A stretch of DNA of 64,000 nucleotides from Brachyhypopomus gauderio (GCF_052324685.1 NC_135223.1:19753322-19817321); one strand, 5' to 3'. Counted from the first letter of the stretch, positions 1 through 13,499 are shown. A program made the numbers and translations. The notes: generated by a model not told the origin, from the letters alone.

Positions 1-1019
1 TGCCTGTGAAACCAACACGTATTAGCTGATGTAGCTACATGCTGCCAGCCACTCAAACAACTAAGCTCGCTCCCCATCACAAGAACGTCCACGTCACATT
101 CTGCAAAATCCTTTTTGGCTTTGGCTCCACCACTGTCGCCATCATTTCACACAATATCGAAAATGACACGCATGTTTACGTTTTCATGAGGTAACACACA
201 TTTATGGATGTTTTTTGGTTGAAAACAGTGCGGAATATGAGGCTGATACACCTGCACACATTTTCAAGAAGATTGTTATTTAGAAAGGGGAAACAGCATA
301 CAGATGGACATACGATTCCATAAAATCCATCTTTCATTTTAGAACTTTCATCCTTCCGAACACACTTTTATAAACAAGGACCCAAGCCTTTGTCCTGAAA
401 TCAGTCAGAGACTACTCCAGAGACCTATCATCATAGAGGGCTTTTCAGTACACCTAGCTTTAGTATACAGTTGCTATCAAATGTCTTGGTTAGCTGTATT
501 TAGGTGTGTTAGATTTGGGCTTGAACTAATTATGAAGGGTGTATCTGCAGGTCTGCAGCTAAGTACCCCTGCCTTAGCTGCCTGTGATTTAAAACCTTGT
601 AATTAAGACAGGAATTTTTGCCATCCAGAAGAGGGCAGTGTAACATACCAAATATGAACTACTGACATGTGGTACATAATGTACCACCAATATTAAATTA
701 GTTATTGGGCTCCACTTAATGGACTTACTGTAACTGCACAGAATACTTTGAACATTTTGAACAATTCGTGCAAACATGTGGAGAAATATATCCAGTGTTA
801 GGGCATAAGGACAATTCAATAACAACCCATAACAATAACCATTTCCATGCCCCTTTGAATGGAGGTGATGATGACAACTACCCTATTTGTCACATAGAGA
901 TCAGAATATTGCAGTGAAGTGAAGGCATTCCCAGGAATGCAGTGTGGAACAGTACTTAAAATTCAATCTAAGATTGTATTAAGAATGTTAAGTTTCTTTT
1001 GTTTTGGGAAATGGTTGAT

Positions 1020-1550
1020 CAACATATATACAGGAAGAGAAAGTCATCACAGACTTCTCACACCCGAGTCACCACATGTTTCAGCTCCTCCAATCTGGCA
1101 GACAGAACTCTACAGAACTCTGTCCACTAAGACACAAGAACAGTTTCTATGCTCAGGCCATCACCTTCATCAACAGCTGATCACCAGACACCCATCACCC
1201 AGATCACATACACTATAAACAACTATATCACTCCTATTCTAAAATCATTGCATTATTGTACCTTATTCATAATAATACATGTTTACACTGCTATTGTTGC
1301 ACTACTATTTAATATGTATACTGTTTTATATTGTTATTCTGTGAACACTGTAAAGCACACTGTAAATGTCCTTATATAGACTATGTATACTGTGTACACT
1401 CTTGTTTTCTGTATATTACGTATTGTGTGTAAGTTATATGTAAAGTATCTGTATACTGTTATTGCGTGAGAGACGTGAACAGCTGGAATCAAATTCCTTG
1501 TGTGTGAACATACTTGGCCAATAAACCTGATTCTCATTCTGATTAATATA
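1020..1550 (+). mobile_element. LINE 3'-terminal fragment with TGATTC-type tail
   Basis: The segment ends in ATTCCTTGTGTGTGAACATACTTGGCCAATAAACCTGATTCTCATTCTGATT (shown here only as its known pattern: an ATTCCTTGT box, a TTGGCCAATAAA box and short TGATTC repeats), which is the typical 3' end of a fish non-LTR retrotransposon. Upstream, a short plus-strand frame reads LYRTLSTKTQEQFL, like the C-terminal end of such ORF2 proteins. The copy is 5'-truncated and I cannot name its clade with confidence. Confidence 0.55.
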
Positions 1551-3454
1551 ATGGCAGGTCTAAATCTCACAGCAGTTATATTTAATGCCAGTTACATTTA
1601 ACACATTTGACACATTCAGGAATTATAAAGTATAAAATAAATATTTTATAAGAGTAGTAGTAGTAATTAGCTATCATTTGTATGTAATTAGTTGATTTGC
1701 AAACTTGTTTAGTAGCTGATGTTGTGCTGATTCAGTAAAAGATCATGCAGCATTTTTAACCTGTAAGTCAAGACGGAGTAGGAGTAGTAAACAAAATTTA
1801 GATTCAGATGCCAGATGTTTCTGTTTCTTTAAATGTCACAAACAAGTAAATTACAATAATTTTGTACATCAGCCTTACATAAGTGTCATTTTTTAAAACC
1901 TGTCCTACATTCTGACCTAAATTGCCAAATAATGATAAAATAGGGGTTCAGAATGCAGGCTGAGAGAATGTAACTGATAGTCCTACATTTTGTGTGGTAC
2001 TTCATCCTTACGTAAGATTTGTGGTCACAGAGTGTGCCGTCTTGGCACGTTCAGAACCGACGTGCATAGACGTGTAATTTGCTGCATAATGTTTTGATTT
2101 GTGTACAAAATAAGAAGATTTCATTTATATAGTGAAAAGAGGAAATACATGTACAGCAGGTGGATGGTGAATTTGAAATGTACGACTAATTGTGGTGGAA
2201 ACAACTACAAACTAATAGATCACTTCAGTGTTGGTTTTTATCCTCTCACATCCCACTCATTCACCAAAGACATTTTTGATGTATCTGAAAGATGTGATTT
2301 TTGCATAGCATTTAGTTGCATAAGCCACAACACTCTCACAGACCGTGCATGGTGTCTAATTAGTGCCCATTGTGTGATGTCTGTTGCCTTGATCAGATAG
2401 CTGATCTTGGAACCCATTCAGTGGCACACCTGTGAGCACCAGGGAGACACAGGTGCAATCCAGTGTGCCAATGTGGTGCTCAAAGACAAGCTAATTAGTT
2501 CCATCACCAGGGTCAACCCAGAAACAACGCTGCCCCATGTGTGGACAACTGTCCACAGAAGAGATTGTGATAAAGTGTTTCCCAGAGTCCATCAATGTTG
2601 CATTGTCATATAAATGTCCAGCTGCAAACAGAAAAGCAGCACTCTAGCTCTGCACAACATGTTACAGACTTATTAATGAATCATCCTTGTCACAGTTTGG
2701 GTTGCTTTATAGGCGGCTGTATCTGAGTAATCTGAATAATAAGGATGAGCATAATCTCAAAGTTGCTCAGTGTAGATCTGGAAGTGGCTCCCAGAAAAGG
2801 TATTCCCACGGGTGAAATGTGCTACAGGTCTGACTTCCATGGATATTGCTGTAGTACTTATTCGACACATCCTCCAATTTTATGATGCTGGTACAGTGAT
2901 TTGTTGCCATTCAGTTTCACAAGTTCAAAGAATAAGAGATTGCAACAGTTTTGGCAGACATTTTCTACCACCCTATACAAGACTAGCAATCAGTGACTCT
3001 TGTGGTTAGAGAAGTGAATCTGCTTAAATGTCAAAAAAATGTAGCCAAATTTGTTTAGCCTTTTGACGGGTATATAGCAGGTCACATATATATAGGTTGT
3101 GCAGAAACAGGCTTAATTGTGCTTAAGGGTTTTCCACTGAAAGCATTGTAAAACTATACAAATACTTACATGTCAGTGCATGAAATCATTCTCAGTCTTC
3201 TTTCCCCCTATACTAGGACACAGTTTCTCTTGTTTTCATGCCTACAAAAAGGCTATATAAGCTAATGGAGGTCTAGGGAAGTATTAAGTGTAGTAGGGAA
3301 CCATAATAGCCCATGGGTGAAGAGGGACAGATGCCTAAACAGTAAAAACCAGGGGTCTGGATTGTAATGTTTTTTGAGCAGTTGGTTTGATTAAGTACTT
3401 TAAACTATACCAATAATTTTTGGATAAGTTTCCTAATATTATACATCCTTTGGC

Positions 3455-3525
3455 ACATCATTGAAAATCGTAAGTCACTCTGGATAAGAGCAAAGGACAA
3501 ATGTGAGCGTAATGTAACCTGGTTC
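3455..3525 (+). repeat. L2/SINE tail remnant
   Basis: The phrase GTAAGTCACTCTGGATAAGAG is a diverged form of the GTCGCTCTGGATAAGGGC tail found in the SINE at 11106. Only the tail is recognisable here. Confidence 0.5.
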
Positions 3526-4857
3526 TACCTAATCCTAAACCTGAGTGACCTTATCCAATGTAACAGTTCAAGAGCTTTTGGCACACCAGAAATCGTTGAG
3601 ATATCTATCAAGTGTTACACTCTGTCTTAAACTAGCACATACAAACATGTGAAATGACCTAGATCATTGAAACTCTCTCTGAAAAAGTGTGCCATTGAAT
3701 CCCAGTGAAGGGCTTAAACTAATTGCAGTCAGAAAGGGAACCTGTCCTTCTGGTTAGATGCTGCTTAATCCCTCATGTTTGAAGGCCTTTGCCTAGGCCA
3801 CATGGGAAAGCCAGTATTTCAATTAAATTTAAACATGCCATTTAATGTTTATATTTCATTTAAACATGCCAAGCTGAGTTTAATTACATATGAGAGGCTG
3901 AGCTGAGAGGCTGAGCTACAAACTGTAACAGCGGAGATGTCCTGAAAATAAGCAGTGCTGCATAGCATAACACAATACACATAAAGATGTGACATAATCA
4001 GTATACAACAAAATTAAATAGATATAGCTTACTGTAAGTAGATTACTGGAATTTATAATAATCATTTGCATTAGCGTACAGATAACCTGTTTAATAGTAA
4101 TATCACATAATATATTTTTTTAAATAGCAAGCCCCCAACCCTGAAAACAAGCAAACACTTTTGCAATGTGTCTGTTTCTTATTTATTTTTTAACAATATT
4201 AACAATTAACAATTTGTTTAGGTGAATCCACATGGAGAAAAATGTCTTGAATTATATACTTAAGAGCGTTAGCAAAAATGTGTTGGCCAACTTCAATAGT
4301 TCTTCAGTGACTGGGCAAAAACGAAACGTTTATGTGAGGCTTGAGGCTAGACAGTCACCAACATTTCATGTGTTGGGGTCTAGACAGCCAAACAGCATTT
4401 CATCCTTAATATTTCTATGTATTTTATAGGAACTGCTATAATCATGAATTTGTTCTACTGCTTTCATTTCAGAAAACAGAAGACCTTTAATAACACTGGG
4501 TTCAGGTATTATCATTTTTATCACTATAACTCACAAGTCTCCCAGCTGTTTGCCCCCACTGGATTGTGGATGTTCCTCTCATCTTTGAAAACTCCATCAG
4601 CTGGCCTCCATCCTGACTTTGCCACTGTCCTGCTGCACTGCCCTTTCACACTCTGGGGTAAACAAAGCTGGGGCAGTTTCCACGCACGTGACAAAAAAAA
4701 AAACTCAATTAGGGCACTTTGAACAATGTATTTTTGTGCCTTCTTGAAACATTTATTCCTTGTACTGCTGTTGAGCATTGATACATTTATCCACTATACA
4801 TTAACACTACATACTGATGTTATATTCTGCTGTGTGTTGTGGCTTTTGTGTGTTTCT

Positions 4858-5005
4858 TCTGTCTGTATTTATTCTGTATGTATTTATTCTGTGTGTATTT
4901 ACTCTGTCTGTATTTATTCTGTCTTTATTTATTGTCTGTATTTACTCTGTCTGCATTTGTTCTGTCTGTATTTATTCTACCTGTGTTTATTCTGTCGGTA
5001 TTTAC
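4858..5005 (+). repeat. 15-bp minisatellite, about 10 copies
   Basis: The unit TCTGTCTGTATTTAT recurs about ten times with substitutions and one 2-bp deletion. Because 15 is a multiple of three, it yields spurious open frames of Cys/Leu/Tyr-rich peptide in all three plus frames. Confidence 0.85.
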
Positions 5006-6661
5006 TCCTGCCCCTGGTCTGCTCCTCCCTGGTGAAGGGGCCGGTCCAGGTGTGCTACTATGGGCTTGTGTCATTCTCTTGCATCATCCATCTGTTTGCA
5101 TTTGCATTTGCATTTTTTTGCAGTTAGTTAAGTGCTTTTGTTTGTTATTTTCAACACCATAGCTAACCTGAAGTCAGATTGAAAAACTGCTTCAACAATG
5201 ATTAAAGGTCAGGGAAAAGAGTAAAAATAGACTAACCATGGACATATACACATGTGTGGACTAGAGCTATAACTAACTTGCCATGCATATAGTTTTTCCA
5301 TGGCAACCAAAAGACAAAGGAAGGAATATTTAGGTAGAGTCAGCAAAGCTTTCAGTGGAGCAACAAAGACTACAACCAGATGACCGCACTATAACAAATG
5401 ACCCTAGGAAGAAGTGGTCATGCTTTCAGATTGACCACTTGCATGAATTTATGTATATAGACCCTTAAACGATTTCAAAATCAGTTTTTTGTCACTGCAT
5501 CTTCAAGTTTGATACAGACCTGCTGGTAGAATTATGACTATGTTAGATGAACTAAATGGTGATCTGATTCAGAAATTGAAGACTATACCATTAGCAATGT
5601 AATACCATTATTTATAACATTCTGAGTCAGATTTCTTTACTCTGAAACAGACTCATTATTATCTGTATGTTACATTCAGAGCTCTTCCAAAAGTCTGAGA
5701 AGCACTTTCGATTCACACATTCAGTTTTTGATCACGCTATCCCTGTCTCTAAGGGAATCGCCGTCGCCCGCTCCCTGCTGCACTAACCTATTTGTGAGAT
5801 ACTGTATAGTCTCATAGGTCATTTGAACACTCATTTCTCACATTCACTCACTTGTCTCTGGAGAAAGGAGAACAGCTTGGCCAAAGTCCTTCATCTGCAG
5901 AAGAAGGATATTCCTTCAGAAACTTTAAAAAGAGCTTTAGATACGGATATGTTTGCCAAAATGACAAACATTGCAGGAAGAATGGACAAGAATGCCAAAT
6001 TCATATTTAATGTACCGTTTAGTTACTAGCATACTACACTAAGTCCTTTAAAAAGTATGTGGGCTTCTATGCTGTTGGTTTGTTGCTGTGCAGTTTCTTG
6101 ACAGTGTTTTGTTTAGGGTAAGGCAGGCTACACCGCCGGATTTTCCTTCTTGACATTATTCACCATGCAGTCAACACAGCCGCTAGCCTCAGGATGTGTC
6201 GCAGTGATTTAAAGGTGTGTGTTGAAGAGCTTGGCATTAGAAGCAAACCTGTAGCTAAGTCACCCAGGCTCTGTAACCCTTCAAGTGCTCATATGTCTGG
6301 CATGCCACCTCACATCCAAAAAAACACTGTACACACTCAGATGTTTATGTTTCTTCTGCTCATCACATCATTAAAAACCTGGAATGGTGCTTCTCATTTG
6401 GTCCGCAGTGTCAAAGTGTTTTACACTGAAGAGATGCAATGCACCAGTCTGTTTTTATTTCTAATAGGGAAAAGCGGATGGCAGTCAGTTTAGTGCTGTT
6501 CCTAAAGCAGGAACTGGGAGATGCTGACATGGAGACAATGAGGAAGTCCATTGTTTCAAAGACCTGCATTAAATAGCCCTTCTCTTCAGGTCAACTTTAA
6601 CAACCCCTCCCCAATCTCTCCCTTTTATCGCTCTCCTTTTGACTTTCCCTTGTATGTACCT

Positions 6662-6662
<1 letters not shown>

Positions 6663-6707
<45 letters not shown>

Positions 6708-6725
6708 GCACACACACACGCACAC
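6663..6725 (+). repeat. (CT)n then (CA)n microsatellite
   Basis: About 21 CT units are followed by an interrupted CA tract. Confidence 0.95.
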
Positions 6726-7901
6726 AGATAACATCTAATTATATAGGGGTCATAGTCTTTCTGTGTTTCTGGTGTGGGGACTACAGTTAGGAAAGGCACT
6801 GGTCACCTGGAGACTAGATAAGGTGCCCATCCCTCTACATCAAACATATTCAAATCCAGGCTATAAATAGCCCAACCAGGGCATGCAGCCTGTTAGTGAA
6901 GCCTGAATGGGGCTCAAATGAATTATCTGAATTTGTGTTTTATGAAACGTAAAAGGGGAAAACAAAAAACAAAAAAGAATGTGAGGAGAGGCTAAACACA
7001 CTCACTGGGTGTAGTTCTGTGTTACAGACATGATTTAGGTATTTCATTATGCATAGTATGTCTTTTACTAGGGTACAAGAAATCTAGGACATCCATCAAA
7101 ATGTAACCAGGGTACATTCAGAGCTATATTTATATATACATTTATATACATTTTTGGTCTGAAAACCTACAAAATCTGACCATGACAATCTTCAAGCCTT
7201 TTGATCTTTCTTTAGTGTTTAGCAGCTTTTAACATTAATCCACAACTTTCTGAAGCTTAATCTCTCTTTTTAACAACTGTATTGCTTGAAGTTCAATTCC
7301 AGAGAGCCTAAAGCAGCTTCCTTTAAATGTCCTGGAAATAAATCCCACATTTTGCCCAATAACTAATTAAACATATCTCAGTCACATTATGATTCGAAAT
7401 GAAGAATTTGTGTCTTTTTGGAAGGCTAGAACGAATGAATGTCTCTCTCTAGAGCAGTGAGCGCTAGGAATGGTGATCCTCGCCTGGTTCTTGGGTGTTT
7501 GTGATGCTGACGTGACCAAACCTTGCAGCTCTCATCAGGTCCTTTGACTAATTATCTTGCAAGGTCACTGTGACCTCTGACGCACCGGTGACATTTTGAA
7601 AAGGGAGTCCATGAAACAAGGGTAAGGGACAAACATTTGCTTTATTTTGAAACTGTATCCCAACTATTTTAACATATATAATAAAAACCCGGGAAACATT
7701 ACTACACAAACAGAACAGATACTGGATGGTCACTGAAGACAGAAGACGAAGACTGAAGACGAATCTAGCCAATCTATGCTGCAAACAAAAAAGGTCTTAT
7801 ATACAGAGTCACAGTCTCCACATTGAAATACATATATTTAAAGGTCAGATTTTCTCTGATCATCCAGCTGCTCTTTGTTAAGTTTTCTTTGACATGTCCC
7901 A

Positions 7902-9164
7902 CTACCACCAGATGTCGTCGGCGGCGCTGCTACGTGTGCTGGCCCTCTCGCGGCCCTGCAGACGTAGCATCTCCATGACGCTCCTGGCGTAGGCGTCACG
8001 CAAGTTCAGCCCCGCCGCTGTCACGTCGGAGGCGGAGCTTCGCGTCAGACGCCGCAGCGCCTCGCCGTGACGTAGCGCCGCCTCCTTCATTTTCAGCATG
8101 AAGTAGCAGGCTGAGAAGCGGTCGTTGATGATGGCAATGGGCAGGGCGAGGATGAGGATGCCCGAGAGGATGCAGATGAAGGCCATGACCTTGCCCATGG
8201 CCGTGTCAGGCCGGATGTCGCCGTAGCCCACGGTGGTCATGGAGGTAGTGGCCCACCACCACGCACAGGGCACGTCTGTGAAGGTGGTCTCGGGCACGTC
8301 GTGCTCGATAGCGTACTCCAGTGTGGCGAAAATGGAGATGCCCACGGAGAGGAAAAGCATCAACAAACCCACCTCCTCATAGCACTGGGCAATCGTCATG
8401 CCCAAAGACTTGAGACCTGATGAACAACACATAGTGGTATTCAAACACAGCTCATATGAAGCACGTCAGAAAAAGACCAAAAGCCAAATGAAACATAAAA
8501 GGCATCACTGAAAATGAACACCATCTTCCTCAAATCATGAAAGGAAAAGAGGAGGAAAGAAATGCTCAAATACTGAATGAAGTGTGACAAAAGGCTTTTA
8601 CATCCTGAACTCACCCAAAATATCACATGGAGTAAAAAAATAAATAAACGAAATAGAAAATATACTAACACCTGCATCCTGATGGCAGATTCATTATTAA
8701 AAGTTCAAGTGCTAACTGTGATTTTAAGCAGTAAAAGCAGTAGGGCTGCAGGAGAGCCAGAGAGGCACTTGTGTGCATATGTTGGACTACTTTACATCCC
8801 TCGATGGAGGACATTTATAAAAGCTGTTTAAAAACAGGATTTGGTTTCATCCTTGCACAAATAGCTTGTATTGATGTGTGAAGCTTAGGGTGAAGGTTTT
8901 ATTTGAAAAAAAAGATTTAACACCATCCAAGAGATGTCTATAAATATAGGCTACACTGAACCAGCTGTTATCATTTCACACTGGCACGACACTGCATTTC
9001 TTTATTTATCTTTGTCAACCACACTGAATACATTGACAATGTGTAGGGCATTCAGAAATGGCAACTTGCCTATTTGAGACTGTGTTCATAAAACATTATA
9101 TGTCTTAAATGGATAAACTTTATATAACAGTTTATGTCTCCTGTGTGTGTGTGTGCATGTGCAT

Positions 9165-9262
<98 letters not shown>

Positions 9263-10702
9263 TAATCAAACAGAGGAGCTGATCATACAAACATTATACT
9301 TAAATTTAGCTCTTTGAAAGACACTTAGATCTTTTGTCCTTTTATTATATAATACAGTTTACTCTTTAAACATGCAATTGTAACCAGAAAGGTATGACTA
9401 ATGGGTTCAAATACTAAGTAATGTTTAAGAACTCAATGATATATTTGTCCCCCCTTTCCCCCTCTATTAGATATTAGATGTTAATACTGGATGTGTCTTT
9501 TCTGAGGTATCTCATTTGCATAAAATGTTTGGCTTGAAAGAGCTTGAAATTGAACTAAATACTCTCAAATGGAAAACCAATTACATGATAGTGACTAGTT
9601 TAGAGGAGCAGGTATTAAGTAAGTGTTGCCTGTAAACAGAGGCCATCACTCTCTTTTATGACTTTAATGTGCTTTTCTTTCTCTTTGACTTTCCCATGCA
9701 TCTCAGCAGTTAGCCTCAGAGCACTCGCATTGGCCATAAGAAGACTTGACTTATCGCATGGAGTTATCACGGAGAAGTCACACTGTGGTAATAACAAATA
9801 ACTTTCAGATAAACATGACTGAGTCTGCTTGGAAGCCACCAAATATCCATTCTTTTTCATTCCCTCACTCACACCATTCTATCTGACAGAGTCATCGCTG
9901 CTGTGTCTGAATAAAGCTCTCTCAACGAGGTCTGTTGAAAGATATCGCCACACAGGCTGACACATCAGACTTAACCGGCCTCTATTCATTTTTGTGTGCT
10001 TTGTGTTTCCCAGATCAGATTAGCCACTGCCAAGGACAAACACCTTCAGTGCGACGCAGAGTACAGATGTGAGAGGCACATTATTAAAATGGAAAAAACA
10101 GTAGAATGGCTGCAGGCTGCCGTTCCCTCTGTGGATTATTAGCCTAAGCTCATTCGTTAATAAAGCCACACATTTTAATATTCATTCAGAAAACAAACCT
10201 TACAATATCTCTGATAAATGTTTTAAGTGAGACGGGGTAATATTAGGATGGGTGTTATGTTATTATTTCAGAGTATCAAAACAGTGTAGGTGGAAAGAAA
10301 TGAGAGCCAACTTGCTTAAGAAAATCTTGGCAAAATTACAACTGGTGTGCTGTTAAAAAAGGCAGAATTTCTTTGGCTGAACCAACCTTGGGCTCTTTCA
10401 TTTTTTGAAATTCATTTCTGGATCATCATGGAAGCAAGAAGTCTTACAAACATCCATTTTTCTTCCTCTATTTCTTCTAGTCCTTAGTTCACTCGATAAA
10501 TGTGAGCCCTCCTCACATAAACCCCTTCTGGTGACTCTGATACATCATTGCCTTCTGTTATTTGGGATTTTGGTACATCTGAGGCTGAAAACCTTGTTGT
10601 CCATAATATACTAGATCAAAGCTAGTTATAGCTATCTTCACACATATAGGTCTCCTTCTCCCACTCTCTATGGTTCAATGTCAAAATGGATGATTACATT
10701 TT

Positions 10703-10757
<55 letters not shown>

Positions 10758-13499
10758 CCAAATATAGCCCCACAGTTAAAGTCAATGAGTTATGACATCT
10801 CCATATGCAGGGAACACAGGGGTCTATTTTATTCTACCAAACTAAGTGTCAGTTTTCTAATAAATAACATGTTTGACACTTTCCTTTATATATATTTTAA
10901 TATATATCATGATGAGTCAAGAATTCATGACTGCAGGCAATGTAACAATGATTTACATGAAACTATTAGCATTCTTTTAATCAGAATTTCACTAAAAAGG
11001 CAAGCACAAATATAAACAGATGACATACAAGATCTTATTTAGAATATATTTTACCACTAACAGAAATAAAAAATGTATGTCATAAATATATTTTATTACA
11101 AATATGGGGCAGTCATGGCCTGGTGGTTAGGGAACTGGTCTTGTGACCGGAGAGTCGTGGGTTCGATTCCCAGACCTGAGGCCATGACTGAGGTGCCCCT
11201 GAGCAAGACCCTTAACCCTCAATTGCTCACTTGTATAAAAATGAAATACAAATGTAAGTCGCTCTGGATAAGGGCATCTGCCAAATGCCATAAATGTAAA
11301 ATGTAACTGTAAATACATCTGCCTCTGAAGATACCTTTCAAAGAGAAACTTATAATTAGATTTACCTTAATTTTTACTTTTTTTTAGAAGGGCCTTTCAT
11401 TTGATATTTGTGACAGACAGTGATGTCAGTAACGCGTTACTTAGTAACGCGTTACTCTAATCTTACCACTTTTTTCGGTAACGAGTAATATAACGCGCTA
11501 CTATTTCCAGTCCAGTAATCAGATTAAAGTTACTTATCCAAATAGCTGTGCGTTACTATTTTTATTTTCCCTAGTAAAAATATATATTTTTGCTTTCTTC
11601 TTGGCTCAGTTCTACTTTTGCGTCTGACCGTAGCGCTCGACTCCGCACGCTGCGCGCGACCCTGTGAGAGCGCGAGCCCGTTTTACAAGTCATTTTTTGC
11701 AGTGCCCTCCCGTAACGATGTGTGGTAGTATAAAGAAAACCCCTCAAAAACAGGGGAAGGAACATTTACCTGAAGAATTTTAATGTTGCACTGTGTTCCA
11801 CGTTTGAAAAGTACTGGAATTTTGCCTAACGTCGCCTACTTTAAAATACTTGAAATTGTAATGGTATTTAGTTTCACAAGCTGTCTGACTGAACAGGGGT
11901 GGGTTTCCCGAAACGTTCGTAGCGCTAAGTACTTCTTAACCTCGTACGTTTCATACGAGGTTACGAAGTACTTGGCGCTACGAACGTTTCGGGAAACCCA
12001 CCCCAGTTCGCTTGTATTACGTTTACAAATAAATTTACAAATAATACCGCGCAGCTACACAAATGTAATGTCAGGAGATACTGTAGCGACTACTACTCCT
12101 CACGGGGAGTCTCTTAAGTAACACGCGACTGCGCGCGCCAGGGTTGCGTTATCAATAAAGTTTCCCTCGTCGGGATTTTTGGATTAAGCAGTTTCTGCAT
12201 CGGTTACCGAACCTGCTTCAATACATTGTTACTGTTAAAAATGCACTTCCAATAAAGTGAGTATTGGAAAATTTTATTTTGCTGCTGAATGTAACTACTA
12301 AAGTAACTTGTAATCTAACGTAGTTACTTTTAAAATCAAGTAATATGTAACGTAACTAAGTTACTTTTAAAAGGAGCAATCAGTAATCAGTAATCGGATT
12401 ACTTTCTCAAGGTAACTTAGCCATCGCTGGTGACAGACATGTAAACTGTGATAAGATATAAGAGATGTGATAAAAGATGCGATGAATTATGTAAAGTATG
12501 AGAACATGACCTTCTCATAATTCAGGCCACAAATTATCTTCAACAGTTTGTGTTACCTGTCGAATGGCGTCCGAGTTTCAGCATCCTGAGAGACCTCATC
12601 AGCCGCAGGACTTGCACCACACGCCCCACATTCTCCAGCTCGGTGGATCCACCATGCAGGTTCTCCACCGCGAGGGTGACATAAAATGGCAGGATGGCCA
12701 ACAGGTCGATGATGTTCACCACACTCCGGCTGAATTTGCATTTGTCCTTCACACACATGAACCTGAGCACCAGCTCCCCTGTGAACCACACAATGCAGAT
12801 GTACTCAAGGATGTCCAAGATAGGGGCACCAAGGATAGTGAAGTCCAGGGAGATAAGAGCCATGTTCATAATGGACACCACCACAAAGAACACAGACAAC
12901 GTTCCAAACATCTTCGCTGCCTTTGAGGAGTCCGGCTTCTCCATGAGGTCCCAAAGACGCTGCCGGAGGTCTTGACACAGAACACCGTTGAAGTCCTCCT
13001 CCTTACTTTCAATTGTCTCTGCCTCCCTACAAATATCCAGAGATTCCTTCATCTCTTTCCTGCGGTAATATTTCTCCCTGCAACAGTGGTCTATGCGGAG
13101 TTCATCAATGCCCCAGTATTCAATTTCTTGCAGGAAGGAGACGGCACATAGCTCCTCTCTGACATGCAGATGGCCTGTTTTGTAGAAGTTCATTATGTAC
13201 TGAAAGGTCTGGGAGTTGCGGTCGAAGAAGAACTCATTTTCCAGGAAGTCTGCGTCGTCACACAGGTCTAAGGCTGAGTCTCGGCTGGACAGCGCCAGCT
13301 TGCCCAATCGTGTCTCTGGGTGAGAGGCCAACAGCTCCTGGGACAAAATGTACCGGCTCCCTCCAACATTGATGATGAAAAACTCCAGCGAATTGTCCAC
13401 TGGTGGAGGAGGTTCGGTGAAGAATACACTAGAATCCAGAGACAACACTGAGGCACTGTCCTTATAGAACTCCACTGCACCTGAGACATCACGGAACAT
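7902..13499 (-). CDS. kcnv1: Potassium channel modifier subunit Kv8.1 (2 coding exons)
   Basis: This gene encodes an electrically silent Kv alpha subunit. In this family such subunits do not form channels alone but join Kv2-type subunits in the plasma membrane and alter their gating. Coding exons are 12557-13499 and 7902-8416, giving 485 residues (human about 500). The N-terminal T1 domain contains INVGGSR near residue 43 and LCDDAD; S1 to S4 follow, with S4 reading VLRLMRSLRMLKLGRHSTG at the end of exon 1. The intron splits the glycine codon after HST. Exon 2 carries S5, the selectivity filter TVGYGD (GYGD at 378-381), S6 with LPIAIIND in place of the usual PxP, and the C-terminus RERASTRSS..DDIWW, which closely matches Kv8.1 and sets it apart from KCNV2, KCNS, KCNF and KCNG. 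I chose the ATG at 13499 because the open frame upstream of it passes a splice acceptor at about 13526. The 4.1-kb intron holds a (GT)n tract, a SINE and a hAT element. Confidence 0.95.
9167..9259 (+). repeat. (GT)n microsatellite, about 46 units
   Basis: This is the longest GT tract in the window and lies in the kcnv1 intron. Confidence 0.97.
10707..10759 (+). repeat. (CT)n microsatellite
   Basis: About 26 CT units with a single slip, in the kcnv1 intron. Confidence 0.95.
11106..11301 (+). mobile_element. tRNA-derived SINE with L2-type tail
   Basis: The head has an A-box-like TGGCCTGGTGGTTAGGGAAC segment and a B-box GGTTCGATTCC. The tail reads GTCGCTCTGGATAAGGGCATCTGCCAAATGC, the motif shared with L2-type LINE 3' ends. 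Structure and sequence fit the HE1/Mermaid (V-SINE) group of fish. It lies inside the kcnv1 intron next to a hAT element. No clear target duplication is visible. Confidence 0.8.
11418..12429. mobile_element. Non-autonomous hAT element (1012 bp) with 8-bp TSD
   Basis: The element starts CAGTGATG and ends CATCGCTG, which are imperfect terminal inverted repeats of hAT type. Perfect 8-bp direct repeats GTGACAGA flank it at 11410-11417 and 12430-12437. Both ends are rich in GTAAC/GTTAC motifs. No transposase reading frame is evident. A near-perfect hairpin of 109 bp lies inside. The element is in the kcnv1 intron. Confidence 0.9.
11896..12004. repeat. 109-bp hairpin inside the hAT element
   Basis: Two 53-nt arms beginning GGGGTGGGTTTCCCGAAACG are reverse complements with three mismatches and are separated by a 3-nt loop. 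The arm sequence resembles termini of a dispersed fish/vertebrate MITE family. I could not find a target duplication around it. Confidence 0.85.

Larger units (their letters stand above)
1551..7901. other. Region without a supported gene, downstream of kcnv1
   Basis: I see no exon with recognisable protein similarity here. Besides the listed repeats, the interval includes degraded AT-rich DNA and a few short open frames without codon bias or homology. The kcnv1 3' UTR probably occupies the right end, with TTTATT (a minus-strand AATAAA) near 7640. Confidence 0.5.
8417..12556 (-). other. kcnv1 intron between S4 and S5 exons
   Basis: This 4.1-kb intron has a GT donor at 12555-12556 and an AG acceptor at 8417-8418 on the minus strand. 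It contains a long (GT)n microsatellite, a (CT)n tract, a tRNA-derived SINE and a complete non-autonomous hAT element, each listed separately. The stretch around 9.6-10.3 kb is non-repetitive and AT-rich with no coding signal that I can support. Confidence 0.85.

Noticed and set aside
2101-3009. Three consecutive plus-strand open frames that might be exons of one gene
   Set aside because: No recognisable domain, no consistent splice phases and no codon bias; possibly decayed repeat DNA.
4417-5162. Overlapping plus-strand open frames rich in Cys, Tyr and Leu
   Set aside because: They are produced by the 15-bp minisatellite and have no homology or splice context.
11127-11318. Possible functional tRNA gene at the SINE
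   Set aside because: A- and B-box-like sequences are present, but the cloverleaf pairing is not maintained and an L2-type tail follows, so it is a SINE head.
12564-12975. Plus-strand open frames within kcnv1
   Set aside because: They are antisense shadows of the well-supported kcnv1 exon.
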